From Chloroflexota bacterium (lineage in GTDB: Bacteria; Chloroflexota; Limnocylindria; P2-11E), in assembly GCA_027310565.1 (NCBI GenBank), contig DAIDAP010000013.1, forward strand, positions 1 to 34,969: a stretch of DNA of 34,969 nucleotides, written 5' to 3'. The position numbers and the translations under genes are program-made. The notes under the pieces were generated by a model, which ran no database searches, was not told where the DNA came from, and was given only the letters and a program-made list of their open reading frames with translations. Each line of letters opens with the position of its first letter. Position 1 is the stretch's first letter. Of this stretch, positions 14,402 through 23,828 are shown piece by piece.

Positions 14402-17400
14402 CTAGCGCTGCACCTCGATCGCGTCGGTGTAGACCAGGCGCCGATCACCCGGCGTGGCGCTGAAGCGCTCGAACTCCGCGATCACGACGCGGAAGCGGTC
14501 GCCCTGCGCCTTGGGCAGCGTGAGCTGCCCCTGCCACAGCGTCGTCCCGCTCGGGCCCGCGGACGGCGTGAGCGCGACGGTCGACGCGGGCACCAGCTCC
14601 CAGGCGAGCTCGGCGGCCTTGTTCGGCTCGGTGTTGGCGCGGCGGCGCTCGAGGCTGACCTCGACCGTGCTCGGCCCGCCGGCGCCGACGAGCTTGGAGT
14701 AGCTGCGCCCGGACACCGTCAGGCTCAGCGTGTCGGACTTCTTCGGATCGCGCGTGAGGCTCGCGCTGCGGTCCGCGGCCAGCTGGACGAAGTCGGCGAG
14801 CTGCACCCGCGAGAGGTGCGCGCCATTCACCGAGTGCGGCTGGTAGCGCGCGAACGCGAGACGCACGAACGGCGTGTACGAGGGGCCGGCGTCGATCTCG
14901 AGGTCGCAGTACCAGAGCTTCCGCTCGGCGTCGTAGCCGACCTGGTGCCCGGCGACGTGCAGCGTCGTCACGCCGGGGAGCTCCTCGAGCGAGAGCCCGC
15001 TCGTCTTGCTCGCCGTGGCCATGGTGAACGCGCCGACGGTCGGCGCGGGCGTCGTCGCTCCCGACGAGTAGAGCGGGTCCAGGCCCCAGTCGGAGACGAA
15101 CGGCTTGGCGGCGTCCGGCGGCGGGGTCGCGCCGCTCCAGATGACCACCCCGAGGAGCTCGCCGTCGCCGGAGGAGAACCACGGCCGCTCGACGTACGCG
15201 CGAAGGCCCCCGCCGCGGCGCTCGCTCGTGAAGAGCGTGCCGTCCCGGCTCGCGGTCGAGGACCACCCGAACGTCGGGACCAGGTAGAGCACCTTCGGCG
15301 CGGCGGGCCGCGCGGTCGAGGGGATGTCGAGGTCGGTCGGCGCCGCGGTGCGCCGCACCACCGGCGGCGCGAGGAAGGTGATGCTCACGCTCTTGCCGTC
15401 GAGGGACGCGAGCGGCGTGAGCGTGCCTTTCGCGTAGTCCATCGTGTAGTCGGTGCCGCGGACGTAGCGCGTCGAGCGGTCGTCGGCGACCACCGCCTCG
15501 GAGCCCTCGACGACGCCGCCCCAGTCGATGCCGTCGTCCTTCACCGGCGCGTTGAGCTGCACCGCCCTGTACGCCCTGAGCGCCTCCCGGTCCTTGCGCT
15601 CGGCGAAGTACTCGGCGAAGCGGCTCGTCGCGTCCGCCGCGTAGGAGACACGGCGGTACCTGGTGTCGTGGAACTCGTGGCGGCCGCTCACGTGGAGGGC
15701 CGTCTCCTGCGCCGGGGTCGCCGCGAGCGGGACGTTGAAGATGAACGGCCGGGCGCTCCCCTGGGTCTCGATCGGGCCGGGTTGCGCGAGCGAGTCGATC
15801 GTCTCGTTCCAGGTCGCGAGGAGATCGAGCCGCCCGGTGCTCTTGCGGGAGAGCTCCATCGCGGCGTCGTCGAGCAGGGCGAACGTGTCGCCGAGCGCGC
15901 GCGTCGCGCCGAGGCCGACGAAGCGCGGCCGCAGGAGCGGCTGGCGCACCGCGTGGACGAGCGTGAGCGTGCGGTACGGCGTGACCATCCAGTGCACGCC
16001 GTCGGCGACCTGTTGCCGGAACGTCGGCACGGACGCGGGCTCGTTCGCCTCCATCCAGCGCAGGAGCGCCATGCGGTCGACGTCGCCCAGGTCCGGGTCG
16101 AGGTACGACGAGAGGCGCACCGTCGCGATGTCGCCCTTGCCGAGCCGCACCTCGAGCCGGCGCGGCGCGGCGCGGTACGCCGGCGCGCCGGAGCCCTCGC
16201 GCAGCACGAGATCGAACGCGCGGATGTCCGGCCAACCCTTCGCGCCCTGCGAGCCGAACGCGACGCGCGTCGCGCCCGATGCGCCGGGCAGGCCGCGCCA
16301 GACCGTGCCGCGCGCGAGGCCGTCGGGGAGGTACGGGAGCTTCCCGTCCTGCTGCTTCACGAAGAAGACGCCGGGGTGATGCGGGTCCTCCGTCCCGACG
16401 TCGACCCATGCTCCGCCGTCGCGGTCCTCCAGGAGCCGGTACGCGTCGCGATCGAACCCGCCCGGCGTGTCGAAGAGGCCGGTCGTCTCGACCGTGGGCT
16501 CGGCCGCCTTGGGCGGCGCGATGTGCCGGACCGCCTCCTGCTCGATGTTGCCGTCGTAGTTGCTGCGGATGACGACGCGCGCGACGGCGTCGCCCTCACC
16601 GAGGGGCCCGTCGAGCACGACCTCGGGCGACGCGACCGGCTCGAAGCGGCCGAACGTCACCGCGGCGGTCGCGTTCGTGAGGCCGGCGAGCGCCTCGCGC
16701 GGCGTGCGGTTGCCGGCGAGGTCGACGGCGCGCGCGCGCAGGCGGTACGTCTCGCCGTGGCGCAGGCGCGGGAGCGAGCCGGGCTTCGCCTTGAAGTCCA
16801 CCTGCAGTTCGAACTGCGTCGTCGGCGTGTTCTGGGGCGCGACGGGGTTGCCGTCGGCGTCGATGGTCTTGCCCGGGCGCGGCGCGGCGAGGCTCCAGCC
16901 CCACCAGTTGAAGAGCGTCTCGCCGAGCTTGGTGTCGGTGGACGAGCCGTCGGCGGGGCCGGCGAGGCCCATGGAGACGAAGCCCTCGTCCTGCACCGCG
17001 GGGAGCGACGTGCCGCCGAAGCGGTACGTGCCGACGCGCTCGCAGAGCGAGCGCCAGGCGCCGCTGGTCGCGTCATGAACGTCGATCGCGTAGCCGCGCA
17101 CGAGGTCCTCGGCGTCGAGCGTGACGCTGCCGCCCTCGAGCGCGGTGTTGTTCGTCGCCGAGGCGGCGAGGTTCGCCGTGACCGCCGCGGCGCGGTCGAC
17201 GCGCGCGACCGCGAGCCCGGCGGTCGAGAGCGCAGGGATCGCGTACTGGCCCGGCGTGTCGTCGGTCTTGTAGACCTTCTCGGTCGTATCGGCCTGCCCC
17301 GGGTAGTTCGTCGTGTCGGCCGGGTCGAACGTCGCGCGCACGATCGTCTCGGCGAAGCGCAGCGTCTTCAGCACCGCGCCGTCCTGGTTCACCTGCACGA

Positions 17401-18289
17401 GCTCGTACGCGCTGCCGTCGCCGAGCGGGAGCATGCCGAGCCCGTCGAGCGAGAGCTCCGGGTTCACGCCGCGTGGCGTCGCGAAGAACGCGCTCGCGCC
17501 CACGAAGCAGCGCGTGAGGAGCGCCGGGAGCGTCGGCGCGCCGGGCCACGACGCGAGCACCTGCACCGTCGTCGCGCCGAGACCGCCGGGGTGCGCGACC
17601 TCGAGGTCGTGCACGATGCCGAGCATGCGCATGAGCACCGGGTAGCGGCCGAGCGCCGCGAGCATCTGGTGGAACTCGATGTCCGGCGGCGCCGGGTCGA
17701 TGCGGTTGTTCGGGTTGAACGGCTTGTGGAAGTCCTCGACCTCCTTGAAGTTCAGGTAGTCGGTCGAGGGGCCGGCGAAGATCGACTTGATGATGGGGCC
17801 GGGCGGCGGGGGCGGCGGCGGGATGAACGGCGCCGCCAGGTCGTAGAAGGGCCCGTTCACGTCCAGGAGCTCGTCGACGGTGGGGTACTCCTCGGGATTG
17901 TTCTTCGCGAAGTACGTGTACACGGTCTGGAGCTTCTGGTGGACGGCCTGCACCTTGTACGACTTGATCGTCGTCTGCGTGAGCGCGGTCTCGAAGGTGC
18001 GGGGGCGCAGGTACGAGGTCGGCGCGAAGAGCGCCTGCCACAGATCCGAGCGCGGCGCGTCGCCGACGCGCGTCGCGGCGATCGGGCTCCCGCCTCCGAA
18101 CTGCGCCTGGAACGTGAGCGCGGTGGCGGGCCAGTCGAGCCAGTCGGGGAACTCGGAGAGGGCGACCTGCGCGCTCGCGCCGTCGTCGGTCCAGAGGCGC
18201 GGCGAGACGAAGACCGAGAGGCGCAGCTTGCCGCTCGGCGCGACGCCGTTCGGCAGCGCGGTGAAGGTGATCGTCTGTGTCTTCGCCAT
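14402..18289 (-). CDS. 1295-aa protein of unknown function, partner of the Tat protein
   Basis: A very large protein with no signal peptide: MAKTQTITFTALPNGV, then GKLRLSVFVSPRL. A proline run (seven or more P) sits near residues 155-165. In the middle are beta-rich segments such as ETYRLRARAVDLAGNRTP, reminiscent of an immunoglobulin/FnIII-like sandwich, and DLVRGYAIDVHDATSGAWRS. No catalytic motif is recognisable. It begins 15 nt after the Tat-signal gene, with GGGGGAG 4 nt upstream of the ATG, so the two are co-transcribed and their products may act together. I faintly recall similar paired giant hypotheticals in other soil bacteria, but cannot name a family. A structural, coat or adhesin role is a guess. 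Confidence 0.85.
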   Translation of the reverse strand: MAKTQTITFTALPNGVAPSGKLRLSVFVSPRLWTDDGASAQVALSEFPDWLDWPATALTFQAQFGGGSPIAATRVGDAPRSDLWQALFAPTSYLRPRTFETALTQTTIKSYKVQAVHQKLQTVYTYFAKNNPEEYPTVDELLDVNGPFYDLAAPFIPPPPPPPGPIIKSIFAGPSTDYLNFKEVEDFHKPFNPNNRIDPAPPDIEFHQMLAALGRYPVLMRMLGIVHDLEVAHPGGLGATTVQVLASWPGAPTLPALLTRCFVGASAFFATPRGVNPELSLDGLGMLPLGDGSAYELVQVNQDGAVLKTLRFAETIVRATFDPADTTNYPGQADTTEKVYKTDDTPGQYAIPALSTAGLAVARVDRAAAVTANLAASATNNTALEGGSVTLDAEDLVRGYAIDVHDATSGAWRSLCERVGTYRFGGTSLPAVQDEGFVSMGLAGPADGSSTDTKLGETLFNWWGWSLAAPRPGKTIDADGNPVAPQNTPTTQFELQVDFKAKPGSLPRLRHGETYRLRARAVDLAGNRTPREALAGLTNATAAVTFGRFEPVASPEVVLDGPLGEGDAVARVVIRSNYDGNIEQEAVRHIAPPKAAEPTVETTGLFDTPGGFDRDAYRLLEDRDGGAWVDVGTEDPHHPGVFFVKQQDGKLPYLPDGLARGTVWRGLPGASGATRVAFGSQGAKGWPDIRAFDLVLREGSGAPAYRAAPRRLEVRLGKGDIATVRLSSYLDPDLGDVDRMALLRWMEANEPASVPTFRQQVADGVHWMVTPYRTLTLVHAVRQPLLRPRFVGLGATRALGDTFALLDDAAMELSRKSTGRLDLLATWNETIDSLAQPGPIETQGSARPFIFNVPLAATPAQETALHVSGRHEFHDTRYRRVSYAADATSRFAEYFAERKDREALRAYRAVQLNAPVKDDGIDWGGVVEGSEAVVADDRSTRYVRGTDYTMDYAKGTLTPLASLDGKSVSITFLAPPVVRRTAAPTDLDIPSTARPAAPKVLYLVPTFGWSSTASRDGTLFTSERRGGGLRAYVERPWFSSGDGELLGVVIWSGATPPPDAAKPFVSDWGLDPLYSSGATTPAPTVGAFTMATASKTSGLSLEELPGVTTLHVAGHQVGYDAERKLWYCDLEIDAGPSYTPFVRLAFARYQPHSVNGAHLSRVQLADFVQLAADRSASLTRDPKKSDTLSLTVSGRSYSKLVGAGGPSTVEVSLERRRANTEPNKAAELAWELVPASTVALTPSAGPSGTTLWQGQLTLPKAQGDRFRVVIAEFERFSATPGDRRLVYTDAIEVQR

Positions 18290-18304
18290 TGCTCTCCCCC
18301 TCCC

Positions 18305-21300
18305 TTACGCCGCGAACGCCGCGGTGTACTCGTCCCAGTCGGCCTCGCTCAGCAGGTCGGTGAAGCTGAGACCGCCGCCGGACGTCTTCGCGGCGAGGCT
18401 CGCCCGCCGCGGCGCCATGCCGGACGCCGCGACGACGCCGAACGGCGCCATGAGCGACGAGGTCGACGACGGGCCGGCGATGCGCCGCTCGATGTTGAAG
18501 CTGTAGGACGCGCTGAACATGAGCACGTCGACCTCGACGGTGAGGGTCGCCTGCCCCCACAGCTCGTTGGTCTCGAACTGGAACTTCATGCCGAGGTAGA
18601 GCTCGATGCTCACGTTGATGATGCCGAGGACGTTCAGGCTGCCGCCGAGGCGCACGTACGCGGTGAGGCTCGCCTCGTCCGTCGCGGGCGGCGTCTTGCG
18701 CTCGAGCTTGTAGTAGATGCCGGCGAGCGCGTGGATCTCCCCGGACGCGACGCCCAGGTCGAGCGCGAGCGACGCGCCCACCTCGATCGACGCCTCGAGG
18801 ACCTCGAGGCCGTCCAGGCCGAGCGCGATCGCGAAGAACCCGCCGCCCCCGAGGCCGATGACGGTGACGAGGAACGGGTCCTGGCGCTCGCTGAAGTTGA
18901 AGCGGGCGCGCGCGGGCTTCCCGGTGAACGGGATGGTGAGCGCCGCGCCGAAGACGATGTTCTGGATGGTGAGGACGCCGACGCCGACGGTCGGGATGGG
19001 CAGGTTGAAGCCCGCCGTGACCGACGTGGGCGCGAGGTCGATGTACGGGCCGGTGCCGCCGAACTTCAGGAAGTCCTTCAGCGTGTTCACGAACTTGAGG
19101 ACGCCCTCGAAGGTGACCTCGCGGATGTCGACGTCGACGTTCGTCTTGCTGCCGGTCTTGGACGTGAACTTCAGCTGGTTGAACGCGAGGCCGATGAGCG
19201 GCGCCGGCGTCCCCAGGAGGAGGACGCGGAACCGGCGCAGGTCGCCGACGATCTCGTACGTCGGCGCGCCCGGCGGGAGGATCGGCGCGGTGAACGTCGC
19301 GTCGATCGTCATCGTCGCGCTGTCCGTCGTCGGGTCGAAGATCCCCAGCGGGTCGGGGTGCAGGCCGGGGACGAAGTTGAAGGTCGTGACGAGCTTCTCC
19401 GGCGGTCGCGTCGTGTCGCCGTTCGGGTAGATGACGTTCGAGACGAGCTTGGGCACCTGCGGGCCGCTCGCGAAGCCGAGGACCTCGTCGATGATGTCCT
19501 TGAGCAGGATGCCGCCGAGGATCTTCGCGCCGTCGAAGAACGTGGACGGGTCGAACTTCGGCGGGATCGCGGCGACGTCGCCGCCGACCGGGCCGAGCTT
19601 GCGCGAGAGGCCGCCGATCTTCATGTCCGGGCTCACCAGGCCGCCCGAGCGGTCGACCGCCGGGAGGCTCGGGCCGGTGAACGAGAGGTCGACCTTGTCC
19701 TTGAGCTTCGCGAAGATCTCGCTCCCGTCGTACCCGCTCGTCACGTACGTCGGGTGCGGCTGGATGACGGTCTTCGCGAGCGAGCCGCCCTGGACCGCCT
19801 CGACGGCGTCGAGCCGCACCTCGGCCTCGGTCCAGACCGGGTAGAACGGGGCGAACCCCTTCGGCACCGCGCCGTCGGGGTCGGCCGCGCTGAAGGTGAG
19901 GTTCTTCGTCTCGACCGCGGTGTCGCCGGGTTTCCCGTCGGCCGCGCCGTCGTTCTTCGTGGAGCGCGCCATGCCGACCTTTTGTCCCTTGAGGTCGGCG
20001 GTCTTCATGGCCGCGGTGAAGCTCGGGGAGCCGCTCACGGCGTCGTAGTCGTCCACCACCTTCGCGATGTCGGTCTCGGTGAACGGCGGGATCACCGCGA
20101 CATCCGGGTACGACACGAAGACGAGCGGGAGCGTGAACTCGCTCGCCTGCCCGTCGCGGTCGGTGCCGACGATGCTGAACGGGAGCGCACCGCCCTCGAC
20201 GACGGGGATGAACGCGTGGTCGCCGTACGTCTCGAACGACCAGCTCGGGTCGGCGGGGTCCCCCAGGGTCGGCGTGACGAGCGTCTTGAGCTCGACCGTC
20301 TTGTACGGCATCTGCCGGCCGGCGTTCGGCTGCGGCGCCGTCTCGGGGTAGGTGAGGCGCGGCTGGCGCACGACGATGAAGAAGCGCTGGCGCAGGTACG
20401 CGCCGCGCGCCGTGCCGGCGGGGATCGGCTGGAGCTTGCGCTCGGTGACCTTGATGAGCGCCGCGGGGTGGCCGAACGGCAGGAGCCAGCCGAGGTAGAC
20501 GACGCGGACGTACTGGTCGCGCGCCATCGTCGCGACGTGGCGCCACTCGCCGAGGTTGTACCCCGTCGGCGGCTCGGTGAAGTAGCCGCGCGTGTTCTGC
20601 CACGCGCCGAGCGCGCTGAGCATGAGGCGCTCGACCTGGATGGCGCGCGGAAGGTAGTCGTCGGGGAGCGCGAAGTCGGAGGAGAGGTGCACGAGGCGCC
20701 AGCGGTCCTGCGGCGTGAGGGACATGCGGAACGGGTCCGCGCCGGCCGGCGGTGTGTCGTAATCGAAGCCGTCCATCCACACCGCGCGCACCGCACGCTG
20801 TGCGGCGTCGCTCTCGTCGGCGACGTAGCGCGTCGGGTCGCTCGCCGAGGGCTTGCGCACCGCCAGACGCGTGTGCCACAGCTCGGTGCGTCCGTTGCGC
20901 ACGACCGGCTCCGAGGCGTGGGCCCAGGCGGACCCGCCGTGCGGCGAGAGGACGAGACGCCACGGGGTCTCGACGCGCGTCTCGGTGTCGTCCGGCTCGC
21001 GGATCACCGGGACGGACGCGGGGTCCGCGAGCGGCGGGAGCGCGGCCGGGACGACGCTGGGCTCGAGCTGGGCGAGATCGAGGAGCGCCGCGAGCGTGAA
21101 CGGGATGGACGCGGTGGCGGCGGGGACCTTGAAGGCGAGGCGGGTCGGGCCGGCGAGGAGCGCCTGGACGTCGCCCGGGTCCGCGAGCGGCTCGCCGCTG
21201 GTGCCGCTGTCGTCGGTCTCGAGGAAGGCCTGCTCGCCGACGTTCTGCGGCGCGTGGTCACTTCCGTAGCCGAGCGTGGCGACGACGTAGGCCGGCTGGG

Positions 21301-21577
21301 CCGCGACCTGCCGTACGAGGTCGCCCTTGTTGTCGCGGACGAGGTTGTACAGGGAGAAGCGCAGCGCGAGCATGTCCTCCCGCCGCAGGACCGAGGCGGT
21401 GAGCGACGGGGTCGCCGCGAGCAGCGCCTTCGCCTCGGCGGCGGTCGGCTTCCACGCGAACCGGGTGACGACGTCGCCGGCGACGACGCTGAAGGTGGCG
21501 GTGGCGCCGGTCTTCTTGAGGAACTCCCGCCGGGTGATCAGCCCACGCCTACTCGCCCGCTTCGATGAGCGTGCCAT
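18305..21577 (-). CDS. 1090-aa Tat-secreted protein of unknown function
   Basis: The ATG at 21577 follows GGGGAGGG by 5 nt; a longer frame to 21658 lacks support and would bury the twin-arginine motif. The N-terminus has KRASRRGLITRREFLKKTG (twin arginine at residues 16-17) followed by a short hydrophobic stretch, ATATFSVVAGDVV: a Tat signal, so the protein is exported folded or anchored. The remainder is beta-rich with segments like LPRAIQVERLMLSALGAWQN, EWRHVATMARDQYVRVVYLG and PFGHPAALIKVTERK, and a C-terminal part from about 690 on with repeated F-x-V-x-L strands. No enzyme motif seen. It has its own promoter and is first in a two-gene unit with the 1295-aa protein. Confidence 0.87.
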   Translation of the reverse strand: MARSSKRASRRGLITRREFLKKTGATATFSVVAGDVVTRFAWKPTAAEAKALLAATPSLTASVLRREDMLALRFSLYNLVRDNKGDLVRQVAAQPAYVVATLGYGSDHAPQNVGEQAFLETDDSGTSGEPLADPGDVQALLAGPTRLAFKVPAATASIPFTLAALLDLAQLEPSVVPAALPPLADPASVPVIREPDDTETRVETPWRLVLSPHGGSAWAHASEPVVRNGRTELWHTRLAVRKPSASDPTRYVADESDAAQRAVRAVWMDGFDYDTPPAGADPFRMSLTPQDRWRLVHLSSDFALPDDYLPRAIQVERLMLSALGAWQNTRGYFTEPPTGYNLGEWRHVATMARDQYVRVVYLGWLLPFGHPAALIKVTERKLQPIPAGTARGAYLRQRFFIVVRQPRLTYPETAPQPNAGRQMPYKTVELKTLVTPTLGDPADPSWSFETYGDHAFIPVVEGGALPFSIVGTDRDGQASEFTLPLVFVSYPDVAVIPPFTETDIAKVVDDYDAVSGSPSFTAAMKTADLKGQKVGMARSTKNDGAADGKPGDTAVETKNLTFSAADPDGAVPKGFAPFYPVWTEAEVRLDAVEAVQGGSLAKTVIQPHPTYVTSGYDGSEIFAKLKDKVDLSFTGPSLPAVDRSGGLVSPDMKIGGLSRKLGPVGGDVAAIPPKFDPSTFFDGAKILGGILLKDIIDEVLGFASGPQVPKLVSNVIYPNGDTTRPPEKLVTTFNFVPGLHPDPLGIFDPTTDSATMTIDATFTAPILPPGAPTYEIVGDLRRFRVLLLGTPAPLIGLAFNQLKFTSKTGSKTNVDVDIREVTFEGVLKFVNTLKDFLKFGGTGPYIDLAPTSVTAGFNLPIPTVGVGVLTIQNIVFGAALTIPFTGKPARARFNFSERQDPFLVTVIGLGGGGFFAIALGLDGLEVLEASIEVGASLALDLGVASGEIHALAGIYYKLERKTPPATDEASLTAYVRLGGSLNVLGIINVSIELYLGMKFQFETNELWGQATLTVEVDVLMFSASYSFNIERRIAGPSSTSSLMAPFGVVAASGMAPRRASLAAKTSGGGLSFTDLLSEADWDEYTAAFAA

Positions 21578-21656
21578 CGCGCACCCTCCCCGTGACGCAC
21601 GGCTACTGACCGACCGACCGTTCCTTCTCCCCACGGCCAGCCGCGCGCTGTGCGGC

Positions 21657-21684
21657 ACGCTACCCCCTTAACCGAACCTGTCAA
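21657..21684 (-). promoter_or_regulatory. Sigma70-type promoter of the Tat-protein operon
   Basis: On the minus strand a consensus -35 TTGACA (21679-21684) is followed after 16 bp by TAGCGT (21657-21662) as -10. Transcription would start near 21649, about 70 nt before the ATG at 21577. It separates the two giant-protein genes from the ArsA unit upstream. Confidence 0.6.
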
Positions 21685-21742
21685 GGGGTGTTACGAGAGG
21701 GCAAGGAGGGACGAACGCGACCCCGGGCGGGCCTTGGCGGGT

Positions 21743-21765
21743 CCCTCCGGCGTGGGCCGGGAGGG
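21743..21765 (-). terminator. G+C-rich hairpin behind the second ArsA gene
   Basis: CCCTCCGG and CCGGGAGGG can pair (one bulged G) around a six-base loop, 16 nt after the ArsA stop on the minus strand. It lacks a U-tract, so termination here is only a possibility. It fits with the new promoter that follows. Confidence 0.35.
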
Positions 21766-21780
21766 CGGCTGACGTCGGCG

Positions 21781-22782
21781 CTACGCGGTCGCCGGCTCCG
21801 CGAAGAGCTTCTCCCCCGCCTTGTCGAGCATCGCCACGCCGCGCACGTCGGAGTCGAAGAGCGGGATGACCGCGCGCACCTGGCCCGGGAAGCGCTCGGC
21901 GATCTCGCGCAGGTACCCCTCCTGCATCGCGACGCGGTTGCGCACGAACTCGCTCTCGCTCCGGGCCTCGGCCGGGTCGATGACCATGTTCACCACGACC
22001 CCGCCGACCGGGATGCCGAAGTCGGTGAACCAGTCGATGAAGCGGCGGATGACGGCGATGGGGAGCGCCTCGGGGAGCGTGACGAAGAAGAACGCGGTCT
22101 TCGCCGGATCGGTGAGCAGCTCGCGCGCGTGCTCGATGCGCTTGCGGAAGTCGACGAGGTAGCCCATGAGCGGGTCCTCCTCCTTCTTCTTCGTGAAGGA
22201 GAGGGTCTCGCGCAGCGACTGCGCCTCCTGGCGCGACTTCACCATCTTCTGCACCCAGAGGCCGTACACCTTGCTCATCCCGAGCAGCCGGCGTGCGTTC
22301 GCCGTCGGGGCGGTGTCGAACACGTAGACGTCGTACTCGCCCTTGAACATGAGGTCGACCATGTTCTCGAACATCGCCGACTCCTCGAACGCCGGGTTGG
22401 TCGTCGCCGCCTCGACGAACTCGTCGGCCTTGGTGCTGATCTCGGCGAACTTCAGGAACCACTGGATCTTGTCGCGGATGTCGCGCTTGCTGCGCTCGAT
22501 CGCCTCGCGCGTGTCGATCTCGAGCGCGAAAAGGCCGGGCACGCCCTCGACCGGGGTGTGCCTGCCGAACACGTCCTGCCCGAGCAGCCCGGAGAGGCTG
22601 TGCACCGGGTTCGTGCTCGCCAGCAGCACGCGCTTGCCCTGCCTGGCGAGCTGGACCGCGCTGACGCCGGCGAGGACCGTCTTCCCCACGCCGCCCTTCC
22701 CGCCGAAGAAGACGTAGCGCAGGCCGGGGTGCTCGCGCAGGAAGCCGGTGAGCGGCGTCGCGGCGAGCGGGCCGTCGTCCAT
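21781..22782 (-). CDS. ArsA/Get3-like ATPase, copy 1 (catalytic Asp replaced)
   Basis: 333 aa. Deviant Walker A FFGGKGGVGKT (about residues 25-35), switch-I-like STNPVHSLSGLLG and switch-II-like DTAPTANARRLL place it in the ArsA/Get3 family of dimeric ATPases, which deliver tail-anchored proteins or drive ArsB pumps. In Get3/ArsA switch I reads STDPAHS, where D is the catalytic residue; here it is N. The protein has no cysteine, so it can have neither the metalloid site of ArsA nor the Zn clasp of Get3. Its ATG overlaps the stop of the second ArsA gene (TGATG), arguing for a heterodimer. No arsR, arsB or arsC nearby, so arsenic resistance is unlikely. Confidence 0.88.
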   Translation of the reverse strand: MDDGPLAATPLTGFLREHPGLRYVFFGGKGGVGKTVLAGVSAVQLARQGKRVLLASTNPVHSLSGLLGQDVFGRHTPVEGVPGLFALEIDTREAIERSKRDIRDKIQWFLKFAEISTKADEFVEAATTNPAFEESAMFENMVDLMFKGEYDVYVFDTAPTANARRLLGMSKVYGLWVQKMVKSRQEAQSLRETLSFTKKKEEDPLMGYLVDFRKRIEHARELLTDPAKTAFFFVTLPEALPIAVIRRFIDWFTDFGIPVGGVVVNMVIDPAEARSESEFVRNRVAMQEGYLREIAERFPGQVRAVIPLFDSDVRGVAMLDKAGEKLFAEPATA

Positions 22783-23810
22783 CAGGACTTCCCGTACATG
22801 AGCTCGGCGACGCGGGCGATCATGTCGAGCCCGGTGACGTCGCGCTCGAGCTCGGGCACGCGCGCGAGGACGCTGCGGCCGAGGTCGCGCTCGATCGCCT
22901 CGAGCTCCCCGCGCTGCATCTCGATGCGGTTGCGCAGGTAGCTCGGCGCGCTCGCGAGGAGCTCGCGCGGGAGCACGCGGTTCACGATGTACCCGGCGAT
23001 CGGGACGTCGAAGCGCGCGAACATCCCCGCCGCCTTCCGCGTGTCGAGGAGGATCATCTGCTCCGGCACGAGCACGAAGAAGAACGCGGTCCGCGTGCGG
23101 TCGGTGAGGATCTGCGACGCCGCGTTGATCCGCGTGCGGATGTACTGGAGCTCGCCGAGGATCTGGTCCTCCTCGGTCTCCTTCTTTCGGCGCATGCGCG
23201 CGGCCATCTCCTCGTACTCGCGCATCTCCTCACGCAGGTGCGTGATCTTCCCGATCCACTCGTCGTACACCTTCGCCATCGAGAGGTAGTAGAGCGCGTG
23301 GCCGAGCGGCACGAGGTCGTAGATGTAGTAGTCGTATTCGCCCGTGGCGAGGATGTCGACGACCGAGTCGAAGATCGCCGACTCCTCCATCGCCGGCTCG
23401 GCCGACGCCGCGGCGATGTAGTCCTCGATCTCCGCCGGCACCGCGTCGAGCCCGTACATGTCGAGGATCTTCTGGCGGACCTGCTGCTGGTATGCGCGGA
23501 TGTGCCGGTCGGCGTCGATCTCCTGGGCCCAGAGGTTCTCCATGACCTGGACGGGGCCCCGGCCGAAGATGTCCTGCTGGAAGATGTCGGTGAGGCTCGC
23601 CTGCGGATCGACGCTGAACACGAGCACCCGCTTGCCCTGCCGCGCGAGCCAGTATCCGGTCGCGGCGGAGAAGGTCGTCTTCCCGAGGCCGCCCTTGCCG
23701 CCGAACATGACGTAGCGGCGCTCGGGGTGCTTGCGGAAGAAATCGGCGAGCGACTCCTCGGGCCCCGCGAGCGTCGCGGGCGCCGAGGGCGGCGGCTCTA
23801 CCCGCGCCAT
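22782..23810 (-). CDS. ArsA/Get3-like ATPase, copy 2
   Basis: 342 aa with deviant Walker A MFGGKGGLGKTT (about 36-47), FSVDPQASLTDIF as switch I (Asp kept, but DPQ as in MinD/NifH-type proteins) and YDLVPLGHALYYL where Get3 has DTAPTGHTLRLL. It is clearly a paralogue of the next gene: both share the FFFV-LPE strand (TAFFFVLVPEQM against TAFFFVTLPEAL) and the C-terminal YLRNRIEMQ / FVRNRVAMQ segment. No cysteines. It follows the 97-aa gene after 18 nt and is coupled to copy 1. The two switch regions have diverged in complementary ways, which suggests one active and one structural site in a mixed dimer; that is inference. Confidence 0.88.
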   Translation of the reverse strand: MARVEPPPSAPATLAGPEESLADFFRKHPERRYVMFGGKGGLGKTTFSAATGYWLARQGKRVLVFSVDPQASLTDIFQQDIFGRGPVQVMENLWAQEIDADRHIRAYQQQVRQKILDMYGLDAVPAEIEDYIAAASAEPAMEESAIFDSVVDILATGEYDYYIYDLVPLGHALYYLSMAKVYDEWIGKITHLREEMREYEEMAARMRRKKETEEDQILGELQYIRTRINAASQILTDRTRTAFFFVLVPEQMILLDTRKAAGMFARFDVPIAGYIVNRVLPRELLASAPSYLRNRIEMQRGELEAIERDLGRSVLARVPELERDVTGLDMIARVAELMYGKS

Positions 23811-23828
23811 CCGGGGGCGGCCGGTGCG

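Noticed and set aside
14816-21568. A 2250-codon open frame on the plus strand
   Set aside because: It is the antisense of the two giant genes; rich in R, E, V and D as expected from high-G+C antisense frames, no folded-domain motifs.
21781-23810. Arsenic resistance operon
   Set aside because: No arsR, arsB, arsC or arsD, and both ATPases lack cysteines needed to bind metalloids.
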